Translations under genes and position numbers: made by a program | From: Allopusillimonas sp048270225 | Lineage (GTDB): Bacteria > Pseudomonadota > Gammaproteobacteria > Burkholderiales > Burkholderiaceae_B | Assembly (NCBI GenBank): GCA_048270225.1 | Contig: JBLWTG010000002.1 | Span: forward strand, 248,001 to 312,000 | DNA: 64,000 nucleotides | Direction: 5' to 3' | The notes under the pieces: model-generated | What the model was told of the DNA's origin: nothing | Databases searched by the model: none | Seen by the model: only the letters and a program-made list of their open reading frames with translations | In this document: positions 52,150 through 60,130 of the stretch, piece by piece | Position numbering within the stretch: position 1 is the first letter of the stretch | Layout: each line of letters begins with the position of its first letter

Positions 52150-53519
52150 TGCGCCGAAACACGCCTCCCATCCCGAAGGCGCTGTCAGACCAGCTATTGC
52201 TGAAAAAGCCGCTGCTCTGGCTGAACCCTCGCCTGGGCGCGCCGCTTGCGAGAACAGAATCCCTGCGTTCGGGCGTGCAGGCGGCGCAGGCCAGGCTGGC
52301 CCGCTGCGCCGGGCTGTTGTCCGCACTGTTTCCTGAGCTTGCCGCCAGCAAAGGCCGCATAGACTCGGCACTCATCCGCGTAAATGCCCTTCAGGCCGCC
52401 AAAGCCAGCGACCCTGCCCGCGACGGCGTCTGGTTCGTCAAGGCCGACCATGCGTTGCCGGTTGCCGGCTCCATCAAGGCCCGGGGCGGTTTTCATGAAA
52501 TTCTTGCCATGGCGGAACAGTTGGCGCTTGAGCACGGCGTCCTGGCCCCGGATGATGACCGCCGCCTGCTGGCCGGCGACGCTGCACGCGCATTGTTTGC
52601 AGACTATACCGTCACCGTGGGCAGCACCGGCAACCTTGGCCTGAGCATAGGCATCATGGCAGCGGCGCTGGGCTTTCAGGCGGTGGTACACATGTCGGTC
52701 GACGCCAAAGCCTGGAAAAAAGACCGCCTGCGTCAGCGCGGCGTCCAGGTCATGGAGCATGCGGGCGACTACGCGGCCGCCGTTGAGGCTGGACGATTAC
52801 AGGCGCTCGCCGATCCCCATAGCTACTTTGTTGACGATGAGCGGTCCGAAAGGCTTTTCTTCGGCTACGCAGCCGCCGCGCAAGGCCTGGCGGACCAGCT
52901 CGCCGCAGCGGGCCGCCAGGTCGATGCCCTGCATCCACTGTTTGTCTATGTGCCCTGCGGCGTGGGCGGCGCGCCCGGCGGCATCGCCTTCGGCCTGAAA
53001 GCGATTTATGGCGAATATGTGCACTGCTTCTTCGCCGAACCCGTGGCCTCTCCCTGCATGCTGGTCCAACTGGCCTCGGGACAGGACACCCCGGTTTCGG
53101 CCTATGACATTGGCCTGGACAATCACACGCTGGCCGATGGGCTTGCCGTCGGGCAGGCCTCGCCTTTCGTCAGCCCGCTGATGGCTTCGCAGCTTTCCGG
53201 GGTATATACCGTCAGCGATGAGCAGCTCTATGTGCAGCTGTACGAGATGTCGCAGACCGAGGGCATAGCACTCGAGCCTTCCGCCGCAGCCAGCCTCAAT
53301 GGCCCCTTATGGCTGGCAAAGAGTGAGGCGGGCCGCCATTACCTGCAGCACAATGCGCTGACGCAGGTTCTGCCCGACTCGACCCATGTCATCTGGACCA
53401 CGGGCGGCTCTCTGGTCCCTCCCGAGGAACACCGCCGCTTTCAGGAGCAGGGCGCGCTACTGGCGGGGAATACAGACCGCCCATCATCTTTTGGCACTAC
53501 CGGAACGCGCGATTCCTGA
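52149..53519 (+). CDS. dsdA: D-serine dehydratase (D-serine ammonia-lyase)
   Basis: 456 aa, fold-type II PLP enzyme converting D-serine to pyruvate and ammonia. The PLP lysine is Lys110 (PVAGSIKARGGFHE); the phosphate loop is GSTGNLGLSIG. Also DsdA-typical are HMSVDAKAWKKDRLRQRGVQV, YVPCGVGGAPGGIAFGL, FAEPVASPCML and DNHTLADGLAVGQASP. Final gene of the peptide operon; its start shares one base with the M20 stop. It points to D-serine (or D-threonine) as the product released from the imported peptide. Confidence 0.94.
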   Translation: MRRNTPPIPKALSDQLLLKKPLLWLNPRLGAPLARTESLRSGVQAAQARLARCAGLLSALFPELAASKGRIDSALIRVNALQAAKASDPARDGVWFVKADHALPVAGSIKARGGFHEILAMAEQLALEHGVLAPDDDRRLLAGDAARALFADYTVTVGSTGNLGLSIGIMAAALGFQAVVHMSVDAKAWKKDRLRQRGVQVMEHAGDYAAAVEAGRLQALADPHSYFVDDERSERLFFGYAAAAQGLADQLAAAGRQVDALHPLFVYVPCGVGGAPGGIAFGLKAIYGEYVHCFFAEPVASPCMLVQLASGQDTPVSAYDIGLDNHTLADGLAVGQASPFVSPLMASQLSGVYTVSDEQLYVQLYEMSQTEGIALEPSAAASLNGPLWLAKSEAGRHYLQHNALTQVLPDSTHVIWTTGGSLVPPEEHRRFQEQGALLAGNTDRPSSFGTTGTRDS

Positions 53520-53532
53520 ATGTGAAAATGCG

Positions 53533-53580
53533 ACAATTTTATCCGGTAAAGTTGTTTTTACACTCCCTATAGGCTATGAT
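53533..53580 (+). promoter_or_regulatory. Promoter and imperfect inverted repeat of the toxin-antitoxin pair
   Basis: A sigma70-type promoter is visible: TTGTTT at 53552-53557, a 17-base spacer, TATGAT at 53575-53580. An imperfect inverted repeat (ACAATTTTAT / GTAAAGTTGT, 53533-53555) overlaps the -35 box and could be the antitoxin's own operator. Confidence 0.6.
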
Positions 53581-53606
53581 TTGACCACTTAAGCTGTGAG
53601 ATTGTC

Positions 53607-53978
53607 ATGCCCGCCCTGCACACGCCCAAGCCCATGCCAGACGCCGTACTTGCCAAGGCCGTACTGAAATCCGCCGAGCAGCTCGGCCTCAAGCAGGCTG
53701 AGCTGGCCGCCATTCTGGGCGTACACCGAACGGCCATCAGCCGGCTCAAGCAAACGATGTCGCTTGCCCCTGAATCCAAGCAGGGCGAGCTCGCACTGCT
53801 CCTGGTGCGCATTGCACGCGCATTGTTTACCCTGACCGGCGGCGACCAGGAATGGATACGCCACTTCATGCATGCCCCCAACACCGCTACGGGCGGCATA
53901 CCCGCCAAGCAGATCGAGAGCGTTCAAGGCTTGATCACCGTGCTGCAGTTCGTCGACGCCTTGCGGGGCAAGGTATGA
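53607..53978 (+). CDS. MbcA/ParS/Xre-type antitoxin
   Basis: 123 aa. An N-terminal helix-turn-helix (SAEQLGLKQAELAAILGVHRTAISRLKQ) and a C-terminal MbcA/ParS toxin-binding region (ALLLVRIARALFTLTGGDQEWIRHFMHAPNTATGG, read in parts, then IESVQGLITVLQFVDALRG). It neutralises the downstream RES toxin and probably represses the operon. The stop overlaps the toxin start (ATGA). Confidence 0.9.
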   Translation: MPALHTPKPMPDAVLAKAVLKSAEQLGLKQAELAAILGVHRTAISRLKQTMSLAPESKQGELALLLVRIARALFTLTGGDQEWIRHFMHAPNTATGGIPAKQIESVQGLITVLQFVDALRGKV

Positions 53979-54751
53979 CCATCTGGCAGGCCTGCAACGG
54001 GCCGCAGCATGTTGGTCCGCTCCATGGCATATTCAGCAGGCTGGTCGAGAGCCAGGAGCAGATCTCAACCCTGGGTTATGTCGACACGCTCGAAGAGCAG
54101 GCCATCCTTGAGGCCTTGCTCGAAGGGGTAAAACCACCCTATCCGCGGCACTGCGACGGCTACCACTATCTGCTGAAAACGCCCTTTCGCTATCCACCGC
54201 TAAAGTGGGGTTCGCGATTTGGCCGCATTCATGAGCCGGGCATTTTTTATGGCGGCGGCAGCGTCGACACCACACTGGCCGAATCGGCGTACTACCGCTT
54301 TGTTTTCTGGTTTTCCATGGGGGTAGCGCCCATCAAGCCTGCCATCCACAGCCAGCACACGCTATTTTGCGCAGGCTATAAAACCCTCAAGGGGGTGCAG
54401 CTGCAGAACGCCCCCTTCGACCAGCACCGCCCGGCGCTCACGCACCCTTCCAGCTATCACGCCACGCAAGCGCTTGGAACAGCCATGCGGGAAGCGGGTG
54501 TCGAGGCCTTCGAATACCTGTCCGCGCGCGATGCCCGCCATGGCCGCTGCATCGGGCTCTTCACACCGCAAGCACTGGCTCAGAAAAATCCCAAGTCCAT
54601 GAGCCAATGGCTATGCGAAACCACGGCTGCGCAGGTCACCTTCAAGCAGGCAGGCTCCAGCACCATTGCCACCTATGGCATCGAGCAATTCCTCGAAAAC
54701 GGCGAGCTGGCCGTGCCTGCCTCGCTTACCTTCACCAGCACCCGCAGCTAG
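53975..54751 (+). CDS. RES-domain toxin (NAD+ phosphorylase/hydrolase type)
   Basis: 258 aa. RES toxins degrade NAD+. The conserved active-site set is visible: Arg81 (WGSRFGR), Tyr92 (GIFYGGG) and Glu103 (TLAESAYYRF), with a Ser/His-rich C-terminal half (LTHPSSYHATQALGTAMREAGVEAFEYLSAR). The start is fixed by the four-base overlap with the antitoxin; a longer upstream frame is inside the antitoxin gene. Confidence 0.9.
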   Translation: MTIWQACNGPQHVGPLHGIFSRLVESQEQISTLGYVDTLEEQAILEALLEGVKPPYPRHCDGYHYLLKTPFRYPPLKWGSRFGRIHEPGIFYGGGSVDTTLAESAYYRFVFWFSMGVAPIKPAIHSQHTLFCAGYKTLKGVQLQNAPFDQHRPALTHPSSYHATQALGTAMREAGVEAFEYLSARDARHGRCIGLFTPQALAQKNPKSMSQWLCETTAAQVTFKQAGSSTIATYGIEQFLENGELAVPASLTFTSTRS

Positions 54752-54910
54752 GTTCAACCACGGTCGCATTTCACGCGTGGCGCGTTTCCCCTGCGCCGTG
54801 GCAACGGCTGCGCAACAAATTGAAACCGATAACTCGTGCACACATCTGAATCAACATGAGATTTATTATTATTTAGTGATAACATTCGGGCCCAACCTTC
54901 AATAGTCCAC

Positions 54911-55543
54911 ATGAATCCCAAGCCCGATCCCACGCGCCGTGCTTATTGGCTGAAAACCCTGCATCGGTGGCACTGGATCAGTTCCGCCCTGTGCCTGTTG
55001 GGCATGCTGGTATTCGCCGCAACAGGCATTACGCTCAATCATGCCGCGTCCATCGAGTCCCGCCCGCATGTGCAGTCGCGCACGGCTACGCTTCCGTCGG
55101 CCTTGCTCGAACAGGCCGGCGCCATGGCGGCGAATATCAGCCCGAAGGCAGCCCTCCCGCCCGCACTGCGGGCCTGGCTGTCAGATCAATGGGCGGTGGA
55201 CACCGGCGGTCGCCCGGTGGAATGGTCCCAGGATGAAATCTATCTCTCGCTTCCGCGTCCAGGCGGGGACGGCTGGGTGAGCATAGACCTAGCCACGGGA
55301 GAGGTCGAGTACGAGGTCACGGACCGCGGCTGGATTTCCTATCTCAACGATCTGCACAAGGGCCGCAATACCGGCGTGGCCTGGAGCTGGTTCATCGACG
55401 TATTCGCGGTTGCCTGCCTGATTTTTTCCCTGACCGGACTGTTCCTGCTCAAGATGCATGCCGGCAACCGCGCCGCCACCTGGCCTATGGTCGGGCTGGG
55501 GATTGTCGTGCCGGCCGTGCTGGCCCTGGTTTTCATACATTGA
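54911..55543 (+). CDS. PepSY-associated membrane protein
   Basis: 210 aa with a first helix after LHRWHWISSALCLLGMLVFAATGITLNH (His residues typical of PepSY-TM haem or redox proteins), a periplasmic part with DEIYLSLPRPGGDGWVSIDLATGEVEYE, a second helix block after LNDLHKGRNTGVAWSWFIDVFAVACLIFSLTGLFLL, and a last helix at the end. It is the likely transmembrane electron conduit of the five-gene operon. The 159-base AT-rich gap upstream holds a TTTATTATTATTTAGTGATA stretch, possibly Fur-like, but not a good match. Confidence 0.88.
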   Translation: MNPKPDPTRRAYWLKTLHRWHWISSALCLLGMLVFAATGITLNHAASIESRPHVQSRTATLPSALLEQAGAMAANISPKAALPPALRAWLSDQWAVDTGGRPVEWSQDEIYLSLPRPGGDGWVSIDLATGEVEYEVTDRGWISYLNDLHKGRNTGVAWSWFIDVFAVACLIFSLTGLFLLKMHAGNRAATWPMVGLGIVVPAVLALVFIH

Positions 55544-55555
55544 AAGAGAGTACCT

Positions 55556-56071
55556 ATGCGCGCCCTGCTTCTCCCGCTTGCACTCATGACCGCCGTCGCG
55601 CTGCCCGCCCGCGGCGCTGAGCTCACGGTCGACATCGAAATCCCCAAACTCGATATCGCCTCCTATCACCGGCCCTATGTCGCGCTGTGGATAGAACAGC
55701 CCGATCATCACGTGGCGGCCGATCTGGCCGTCTGGTATGAACTCGAAAACAAGAAAGAAGAAGGTACCAAATGGCTGAAAGACCTGCGCCAGTGGTGGCG
55801 ACGCAGCGGACGCAACCACAGCTATCCGATTGACGGCGTCAGCGGCGCCACCAAGCCAGTGGGCAGCCATGTGCTTACCTTTCAAGGCGACCAGGCGCCG
55901 CTGGCCGGCCTGCCCGCCGGCCCATACAACCTGGTCGTGGAAGCGGCGCGCGAACTTGGCGGCCGCGAGCTCCTGCGCCTTCCCTTTACCTGGCCGCCCG
56001 AAAAGACCGCACAGGCCACGGCCCAGGGCGAACACGAACTGGGCGCCATCACACTTGATCTTGCCCCCTGA
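55556..56071 (+). CDS. DUF2271 protein, probable ApbE-flavinylated periplasmic redox protein
   Basis: 171 aa, signal peptide residues 1-20 (MRALLLPLALMTAVALPARG). The mature part matches DUF2271 (KLDIASYHRPYVALWIEQPD, VWYELENKKEEGTKWLKDLRQWWRR). At 93-99 it reads DGVSGAT, the Asp-x-x-Ser-Gly-Ala-Thr signature to which ApbE attaches FMN; Thr99 would be the acceptor. With apbE two genes downstream it is the likely covalent flavin carrier of the operon. Confidence 0.86.
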   Translation: MRALLLPLALMTAVALPARGAELTVDIEIPKLDIASYHRPYVALWIEQPDHHVAADLAVWYELENKKEEGTKWLKDLRQWWRRSGRNHSYPIDGVSGATKPVGSHVLTFQGDQAPLAGLPAGPYNLVVEAARELGGRELLRLPFTWPPEKTAQATAQGEHELGAITLDLAP

Positions 56072-56099
56072 ACGCTGTCATTTTTCAAGGACTCTTGCT

Positions 56100-56900
56100 A
56101 TGAAATCTCTCCTCAGCCTGGCTGCCGCCCTCACGTTCTGCCTTCCCGTCGCCTCCCAGGCCCACGATGTCTGGCTGTTGCCCTCCTCAACCGTCATCTC
56201 GGCAGACAACGGCTGGATCACCGTCGACGCCGCCGCAGGCAATGACAAGTTCTATTTCAACCATAATGCCCTGCGCCTGAACGGCCTGACCGTTACCGCG
56301 CCGGACGGATCCACCGTCGAACCGCAACATGCCAGCACCGGCAAGCTGCGCAGCAGCTTCGATCTGAACCTGACCCAGGCAGGCACCTACCGCCTGGCCA
56401 TCGTCGGCGACGCGATCGCGGCAAGCTGGGAAGAAGGCGGCCAGCGCAAGCGCTGGTTCGGCCAGCCCGACGCGGCCGCTGAACACATTCCCGCCAAGGC
56501 CGACAAGCTCAAGGTCTGGCAATCCGTACGCCGCATCGAAACCTTCGTGACCGCCGGCAAGCCCAGCGCAGTCAAGCCCAGCGGCAAAGGCCTGGAACTG
56601 GTGCCGCTGACGCATCCCAATGATCTTTATGCTGGTGAAGCCGCGGAATTCCAGATGGTGCTTGACGGCAAGCCTGCACCTGGCCTCGAGGTGCTGGTCG
56701 TGCCCGGCGGCAGCCGCTACCGCGATCAGGTCAACGAGATCAAGCTCAAGACCGATGATCAGGGCAAGTTCTCAGTGAAATGGCCCCAGGCAGGGATGTA
56801 CTGGATGGATGTCGACGCCGAGGACGGCAAGACTGCCAGCAAGCTGGCCGCTGAACGCCGCCTGGCCTACGTGGCCACCTTCGAAGTCTTGCCGCAGTGA
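56100..56900 (+). CDS. DUF4198 periplasmic protein
   Basis: 266 aa with signal peptide (MKSLLSLAAALTFCLPVASQA) followed directly by HDVWLLPSS, a free N-terminal His after cleavage that could bind metal. DUF4198 features: DNGWITVDAAAGNDKFYFN, TYRLAIVGDAIAASWEEGG, GLELVPLTHPNDLYAGEAAEFQMVLDGKPAPGLEVLVVPGGSRYRD (in parts). Relatives are found with iron or nickel uptake genes. Role here: ligand or metal binding for the redox chain (inference). Confidence 0.88.
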   Translation: MKSLLSLAAALTFCLPVASQAHDVWLLPSSTVISADNGWITVDAAAGNDKFYFNHNALRLNGLTVTAPDGSTVEPQHASTGKLRSSFDLNLTQAGTYRLAIVGDAIAASWEEGGQRKRWFGQPDAAAEHIPAKADKLKVWQSVRRIETFVTAGKPSAVKPSGKGLELVPLTHPNDLYAGEAAEFQMVLDGKPAPGLEVLVVPGGSRYRDQVNEIKLKTDDQGKFSVKWPQAGMYWMDVDAEDGKTASKLAAERRLAYVATFEVLPQ

Positions 56901-56902
56901 GC

Positions 56903-57928
56903 ATGGCAATGCCACGGAGGCAGCTAGCGCGCCTGCTGCTGGGCTGGCTGCTGATCGCCGCCAGTTCCCTGGCAGCCGCCTCCGGGGTTGAGCGGCTGTC
57001 CGGCGAAAGCATGGGCACCCGCTGGTCCGTCAGTGTCGTCCTGCCGGCCAGCGTCCAGGCCGCCCAGGCGCAATCGGCGGTACAGGCCGCGCTGGATCGC
57101 GTGGTGGCGCAGATGAGCACCTGGGACGCGGATTCCGATATCTCGATACTGAACCGGGCTCAGGCCGGATGGCATGCCGTTCCCGAACCGTTCTTTGATG
57201 TCCTGCGCGCTGCCATGGCGCTTGCCCGGGATACCCAGGGCGCCTATGACCCCACCGTGTTGCCGCTCGTGGATGTATGGGGGTTCGGCGCCGTCAAGCG
57301 CCCTCGCCACCCGCCCTCGGACAGCGAGCTGGCACTGGCACGCGCCCGCGTAGGCTGGCGTAAACTGCGCCTGGACGGCGACGCCTCGCGCGTGCACAAA
57401 GAAAACGGCGTGCGCCTGGACCTGTCATCCATCGCCAAGGGCTTCGGAGTCGACCAGGCCGCCAAAGCGCTTGATGCACTGGGCTCGACTGACTATCTGG
57501 TCGAAGTCGGCGGCGAATTGCGCGGACGCGGGCGTCGCCCCGATGGCCAGGCCTGGCACGTCGCCATCGAACAGCCTGACAGCGGCCCCGGCGAATCGCT
57601 TGCCGCCGTGATCGCGCTGGACAACCTGTCTGTCGCCACCTCGGGCGATTACCGCCGCTACTTTCGCAGTCGCGGCAAAACCTATTCCCACATCATCGAT
57701 CCTCGCACCGGCTTTCCGGTCACGCATACGCTGGCTTCGGTCACGGTCGTTCATCCGGACTGCATGCACGCGGATGCGCTGGCCACCGCCCTGACCGTGC
57801 TGGGCCCTGAAGCCGGCATGGACTATGCCCGGCGCCATGGACTGGCGGCACTGTTCATTGTCGCGACAGGCAGGGATTTCGTGTCACAGACGACGCCCGC
57901 ATTCAGGGCGCTTGCAGAAGCCGAGTAG
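56903..57928 (+). CDS. apbE: ApbE, FAD:protein FMN transferase
   Basis: 341 aa. Attaches FMN to Thr/Ser of target proteins in the periplasm. Signal or anchor LARLLLGWLLIAASSLAAASG; GESMGTRWSVSVVLP; DSDISILNRAQAG; LDLSSIAKGFGVDQAA; YLVEVGGELRGRG; ATSGDYRRYF and SHIIDPRTGFPVTHTLASVTVVHPDCMHADALATAL are family blocks. ATG 56903 is preferred; a GTG at 56897 overlaps the previous stop (GTGA). Its target is probably the DUF2271 protein. Confidence 0.94.
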   Translation: MAMPRRQLARLLLGWLLIAASSLAAASGVERLSGESMGTRWSVSVVLPASVQAAQAQSAVQAALDRVVAQMSTWDADSDISILNRAQAGWHAVPEPFFDVLRAAMALARDTQGAYDPTVLPLVDVWGFGAVKRPRHPPSDSELALARARVGWRKLRLDGDASRVHKENGVRLDLSSIAKGFGVDQAAKALDALGSTDYLVEVGGELRGRGRRPDGQAWHVAIEQPDSGPGESLAAVIALDNLSVATSGDYRRYFRSRGKTYSHIIDPRTGFPVTHTLASVTVVHPDCMHADALATALTVLGPEAGMDYARRHGLAALFIVATGRDFVSQTTPAFRALAEAE

Positions 57929-57934
57929 CACCCG

Positions 57935-59335
57935 ATGACTGAACGATACCTGGCCGCCGCGGGCATCATCCTCCTATGGCTGCTCCTGTGTCTGCATGCA
58001 CGAAACCTGCACCGGCGCCGCGCCCGCCGGGAACAGCTCGCGTCGGACACCGCCAACGCACATGCCGGTTCATCGGCGACAGTAATCGCCTATGCCAGCC
58101 AGACGGGAAACGCCGAAGACATTGCCGCGCGCACGGCGCACAGCCTGCAGGCCGCCGGCCTGGCTGCGCGGCTGGTCCCCTTGAGTCTGGTCGACGAAGC
58201 CTTGCTGGCGCGAAATGAACCCATGCTGTTTATTGTCAGCACAACCGGCGAAGGAGATGCACCAGACTCGGCAGCAGGCTTCACATCACGCCTCATGCAA
58301 GAGGCAGGCGAGACGCAGCACCAATCCCCCGTCCCCGCCAGCTTCAGCGCGTTGCGATATGCCGTGCTGGCACTGGGTGATCAGGAGTACACGCACTTTT
58401 GCCGTTTTGGCAGGACACTGGACAACTGGCTGCAGGGCCGTGGCGCACAATCCCTGTTCGAACGCATCGAGGTCGACAATGGCGATCCGGCGGCGCTGCA
58501 GCACTGGCAGCGCCAGGTTGCCGATGCGCTGCGCGCGCCAGCGCTGCAGGCCTGGCAAGCGCCCGGGCACGAGGCGTGGCTGCTGGCAGAGCGCCACCTG
58601 CTCAATCCAGGCAATCCCCAGTCGCCCTGTTATCACTTGGTATTGCGTCCCTGCGACAACGACCTGCCGCCATGGCAGGCCGGCGATATCGCCGAGATCT
58701 GCATTCCAGGCTCGCCCCAGGCCCCCGCGCAGGCTTCGCGCAGGGAATACTCCATTGCCTCCCTGCCCGCCGATCAGGCCATTCACCTGCTGGTCCGGCA
58801 GATGCGCAGTCCAGACGGCGAACTGGGCCTGGGCAGCGGCTGGCTGACCGCCCACCTTCGCCCCGGCGACACCCTGCCGCTGCGCATACGGACCAATCGC
58901 AGTTTCCATGCACCAGACCCGGCCCGAGGGTTGATCCTGATCGGCAACGGCACCGGCCTGGCAGGACTGCGCGCCCACCTGAAAGCACGGATCAGCGCCG
59001 GCCTGCATCAGAACTGGCTGTTCTTCGGCGAACGCAGCCGCAGGCACGACTACTATTTCGAGCGGGAGCTCGAAACATGGCGACGCGAGGGCGCACTGCA
59101 GCGGCTGGACCTCGCTTTTTCCCGGGACCAGCCCCAGCGCATCTATGTGCAGCACCTGATACGCCAGGCCAGCGACACGCTGCGCGCCTGGATGGAGCAG
59201 GGCGCCGCCATTTATGTCTGCGGCAGCCTGGAAGGCATGGCGCAGGACGTCCACGCCACGCTCACGGACATTCTGGGCGCGGCACAGATGCAACGCCTGA
59301 TCGATACCGGCCGGTACCGACGCGACATCTACTGA
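57935..59335 (+). CDS. Membrane-anchored flavodoxin / FAD-NADPH reductase (CysJ-like)
   Basis: 466 aa: an N-terminal helix (LAAAGIILLWLLLCLHA), a flavodoxin domain (ATVIAYASQTGNAEDIAARTA; LFIVSTTGEGDAPDSA; YAVLALGDQEYTHFCRFGRTLDNWL), then a shortened FAD domain (RREYSIASLP) and an NADPH domain (LILIGNGTGLAGLRAHL; WLFFGERSRRHDYYF; YVCGSLEGMAQDV). It would feed NADPH electrons from the cytoplasm to the PepSY membrane protein. Six bases after apbE. Confidence 0.92.
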   Translation: MTERYLAAAGIILLWLLLCLHARNLHRRRARREQLASDTANAHAGSSATVIAYASQTGNAEDIAARTAHSLQAAGLAARLVPLSLVDEALLARNEPMLFIVSTTGEGDAPDSAAGFTSRLMQEAGETQHQSPVPASFSALRYAVLALGDQEYTHFCRFGRTLDNWLQGRGAQSLFERIEVDNGDPAALQHWQRQVADALRAPALQAWQAPGHEAWLLAERHLLNPGNPQSPCYHLVLRPCDNDLPPWQAGDIAEICIPGSPQAPAQASRREYSIASLPADQAIHLLVRQMRSPDGELGLGSGWLTAHLRPGDTLPLRIRTNRSFHAPDPARGLILIGNGTGLAGLRAHLKARISAGLHQNWLFFGERSRRHDYYFERELETWRREGALQRLDLAFSRDQPQRIYVQHLIRQASDTLRAWMEQGAAIYVCGSLEGMAQDVHATLTDILGAAQMQRLIDTGRYRRDIY

Positions 59336-59341
59336 TAGGGG

Positions 59342-59370
59342 AAACCCCAAAAGCCGGCCAGGGTTTTTTT
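59342..59370 (+). terminator. Probable terminator of the flavin operon
   Basis: AAACCC and GGGTTT pair around a 13-base loop and are followed by further T, seven in all. The stem is short, so moderately convincing. Confidence 0.5.
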
Positions 59371-59379
59371 CATTAATCT

Positions 59380-59408
59380 TTGATCTTTGATATTTGATCA
59401 AAGATCAA
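59380..59408. promoter_or_regulatory. Perfect 12-bp inverted repeat before the second gntR
   Basis: TTGATCTTTGAT, spacer ATTTG, ATCAAAGATCAA. It ends one base before the GTG start of the GntR gene, so binding would block its expression. Very probably the operator of the adjacent regulator. Confidence 0.65.
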
Positions 59409-59409
59409 T

Positions 59410-60096
59410 GTGACAACAAACCCCGGCCTCACTTCCCTCGAACACACCTCCGTCAACGAAGCCGTCTATCGCCGGCTGCGGGACCATCTTATGCGCGGTG
59501 ACTATGCAGCGGGAGAAATCCTGGGCATCCAGGAACTGGCCGACGCCTTCGGCACCAGCGCCATGCCTGTGCGGGAGGCCTTGCGCCGCCTGGCCGCGCA
59601 GCGCGCGGTCGAGCCCATGAAAAGCCGCTCCATGCAGGTGCCAGTCATGTCTCGCGAGCGCCTGGAAGACATCCGGCGCGCCCGCGTGCTGATCGAGGGC
59701 ACGGTCACCGCCTGGGCCGTCGCGCACATTACCCCTGCGGAACTGGATACTTTGCGCGAAATGGCCGATCAAATCGGGCAGTCGCTGGCGCAGCCCGGCT
59801 CCATCCGGGACGGGCTGGCGCACAATCAGCGCTTTCATTTTTTCATCTACAAGACAGCACGTTCGGATTCGATGCTGGCCACCATCGAAAGTCTCTGGCT
59901 GCAATCGGGCCCCTATCTTCGCGCCACGCGCCAGCTCATGCATTCGGATGAACGTCCCATCGGAGAATTCCATGCCGCCATCGTCGACGCCATGGCCCGC
60001 GGCGATGCATCTGGCGCGCAACAGGCCATGGCGCGCGACATCTGCTGGGCCTTCGACAAACTCTGGGATGCGTGGCCCGACTCCCTCCCGTCCTGA
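59410..60096 (+). CDS. GntR-family regulator (FCD type) of the tetronate cluster
   Basis: 228 aa. Winged helix NEAVYRRLRDHLMRGDYAAGEILGIQELADAFGTSAMPVREALRRLAAQ (in parts) and an FCD domain (HNQRFHFFIYKTARSDSMLATIESLW; GEFHAAIVDAMARGD). The GTG start at 59410 has no ribosome site and directly follows a 12-bp inverted repeat. It precedes the sugar-acid genes by 34 bases and probably represses them. Confidence 0.88.
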   Translation: MTTNPGLTSLEHTSVNEAVYRRLRDHLMRGDYAAGEILGIQELADAFGTSAMPVREALRRLAAQRAVEPMKSRSMQVPVMSRERLEDIRRARVLIEGTVTAWAVAHITPAELDTLREMADQIGQSLAQPGSIRDGLAHNQRFHFFIYKTARSDSMLATIESLWLQSGPYLRATRQLMHSDERPIGEFHAAIVDAMARGDASGAQQAMARDICWAFDKLWDAWPDSLPS

Positions 60097-60130
60097 TCAT
60101 CACCTTGACAGACTTATCCAGGAAACAGGC

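Noticed and set aside
54857..54887. Possible Fur box before the PepSY operon
   Set aside because: The AT-rich stretch (TTATTATTATTTAGTGATAACA) only loosely resembles the Fur consensus and shows poor symmetry; kept as a remark, not a feature.
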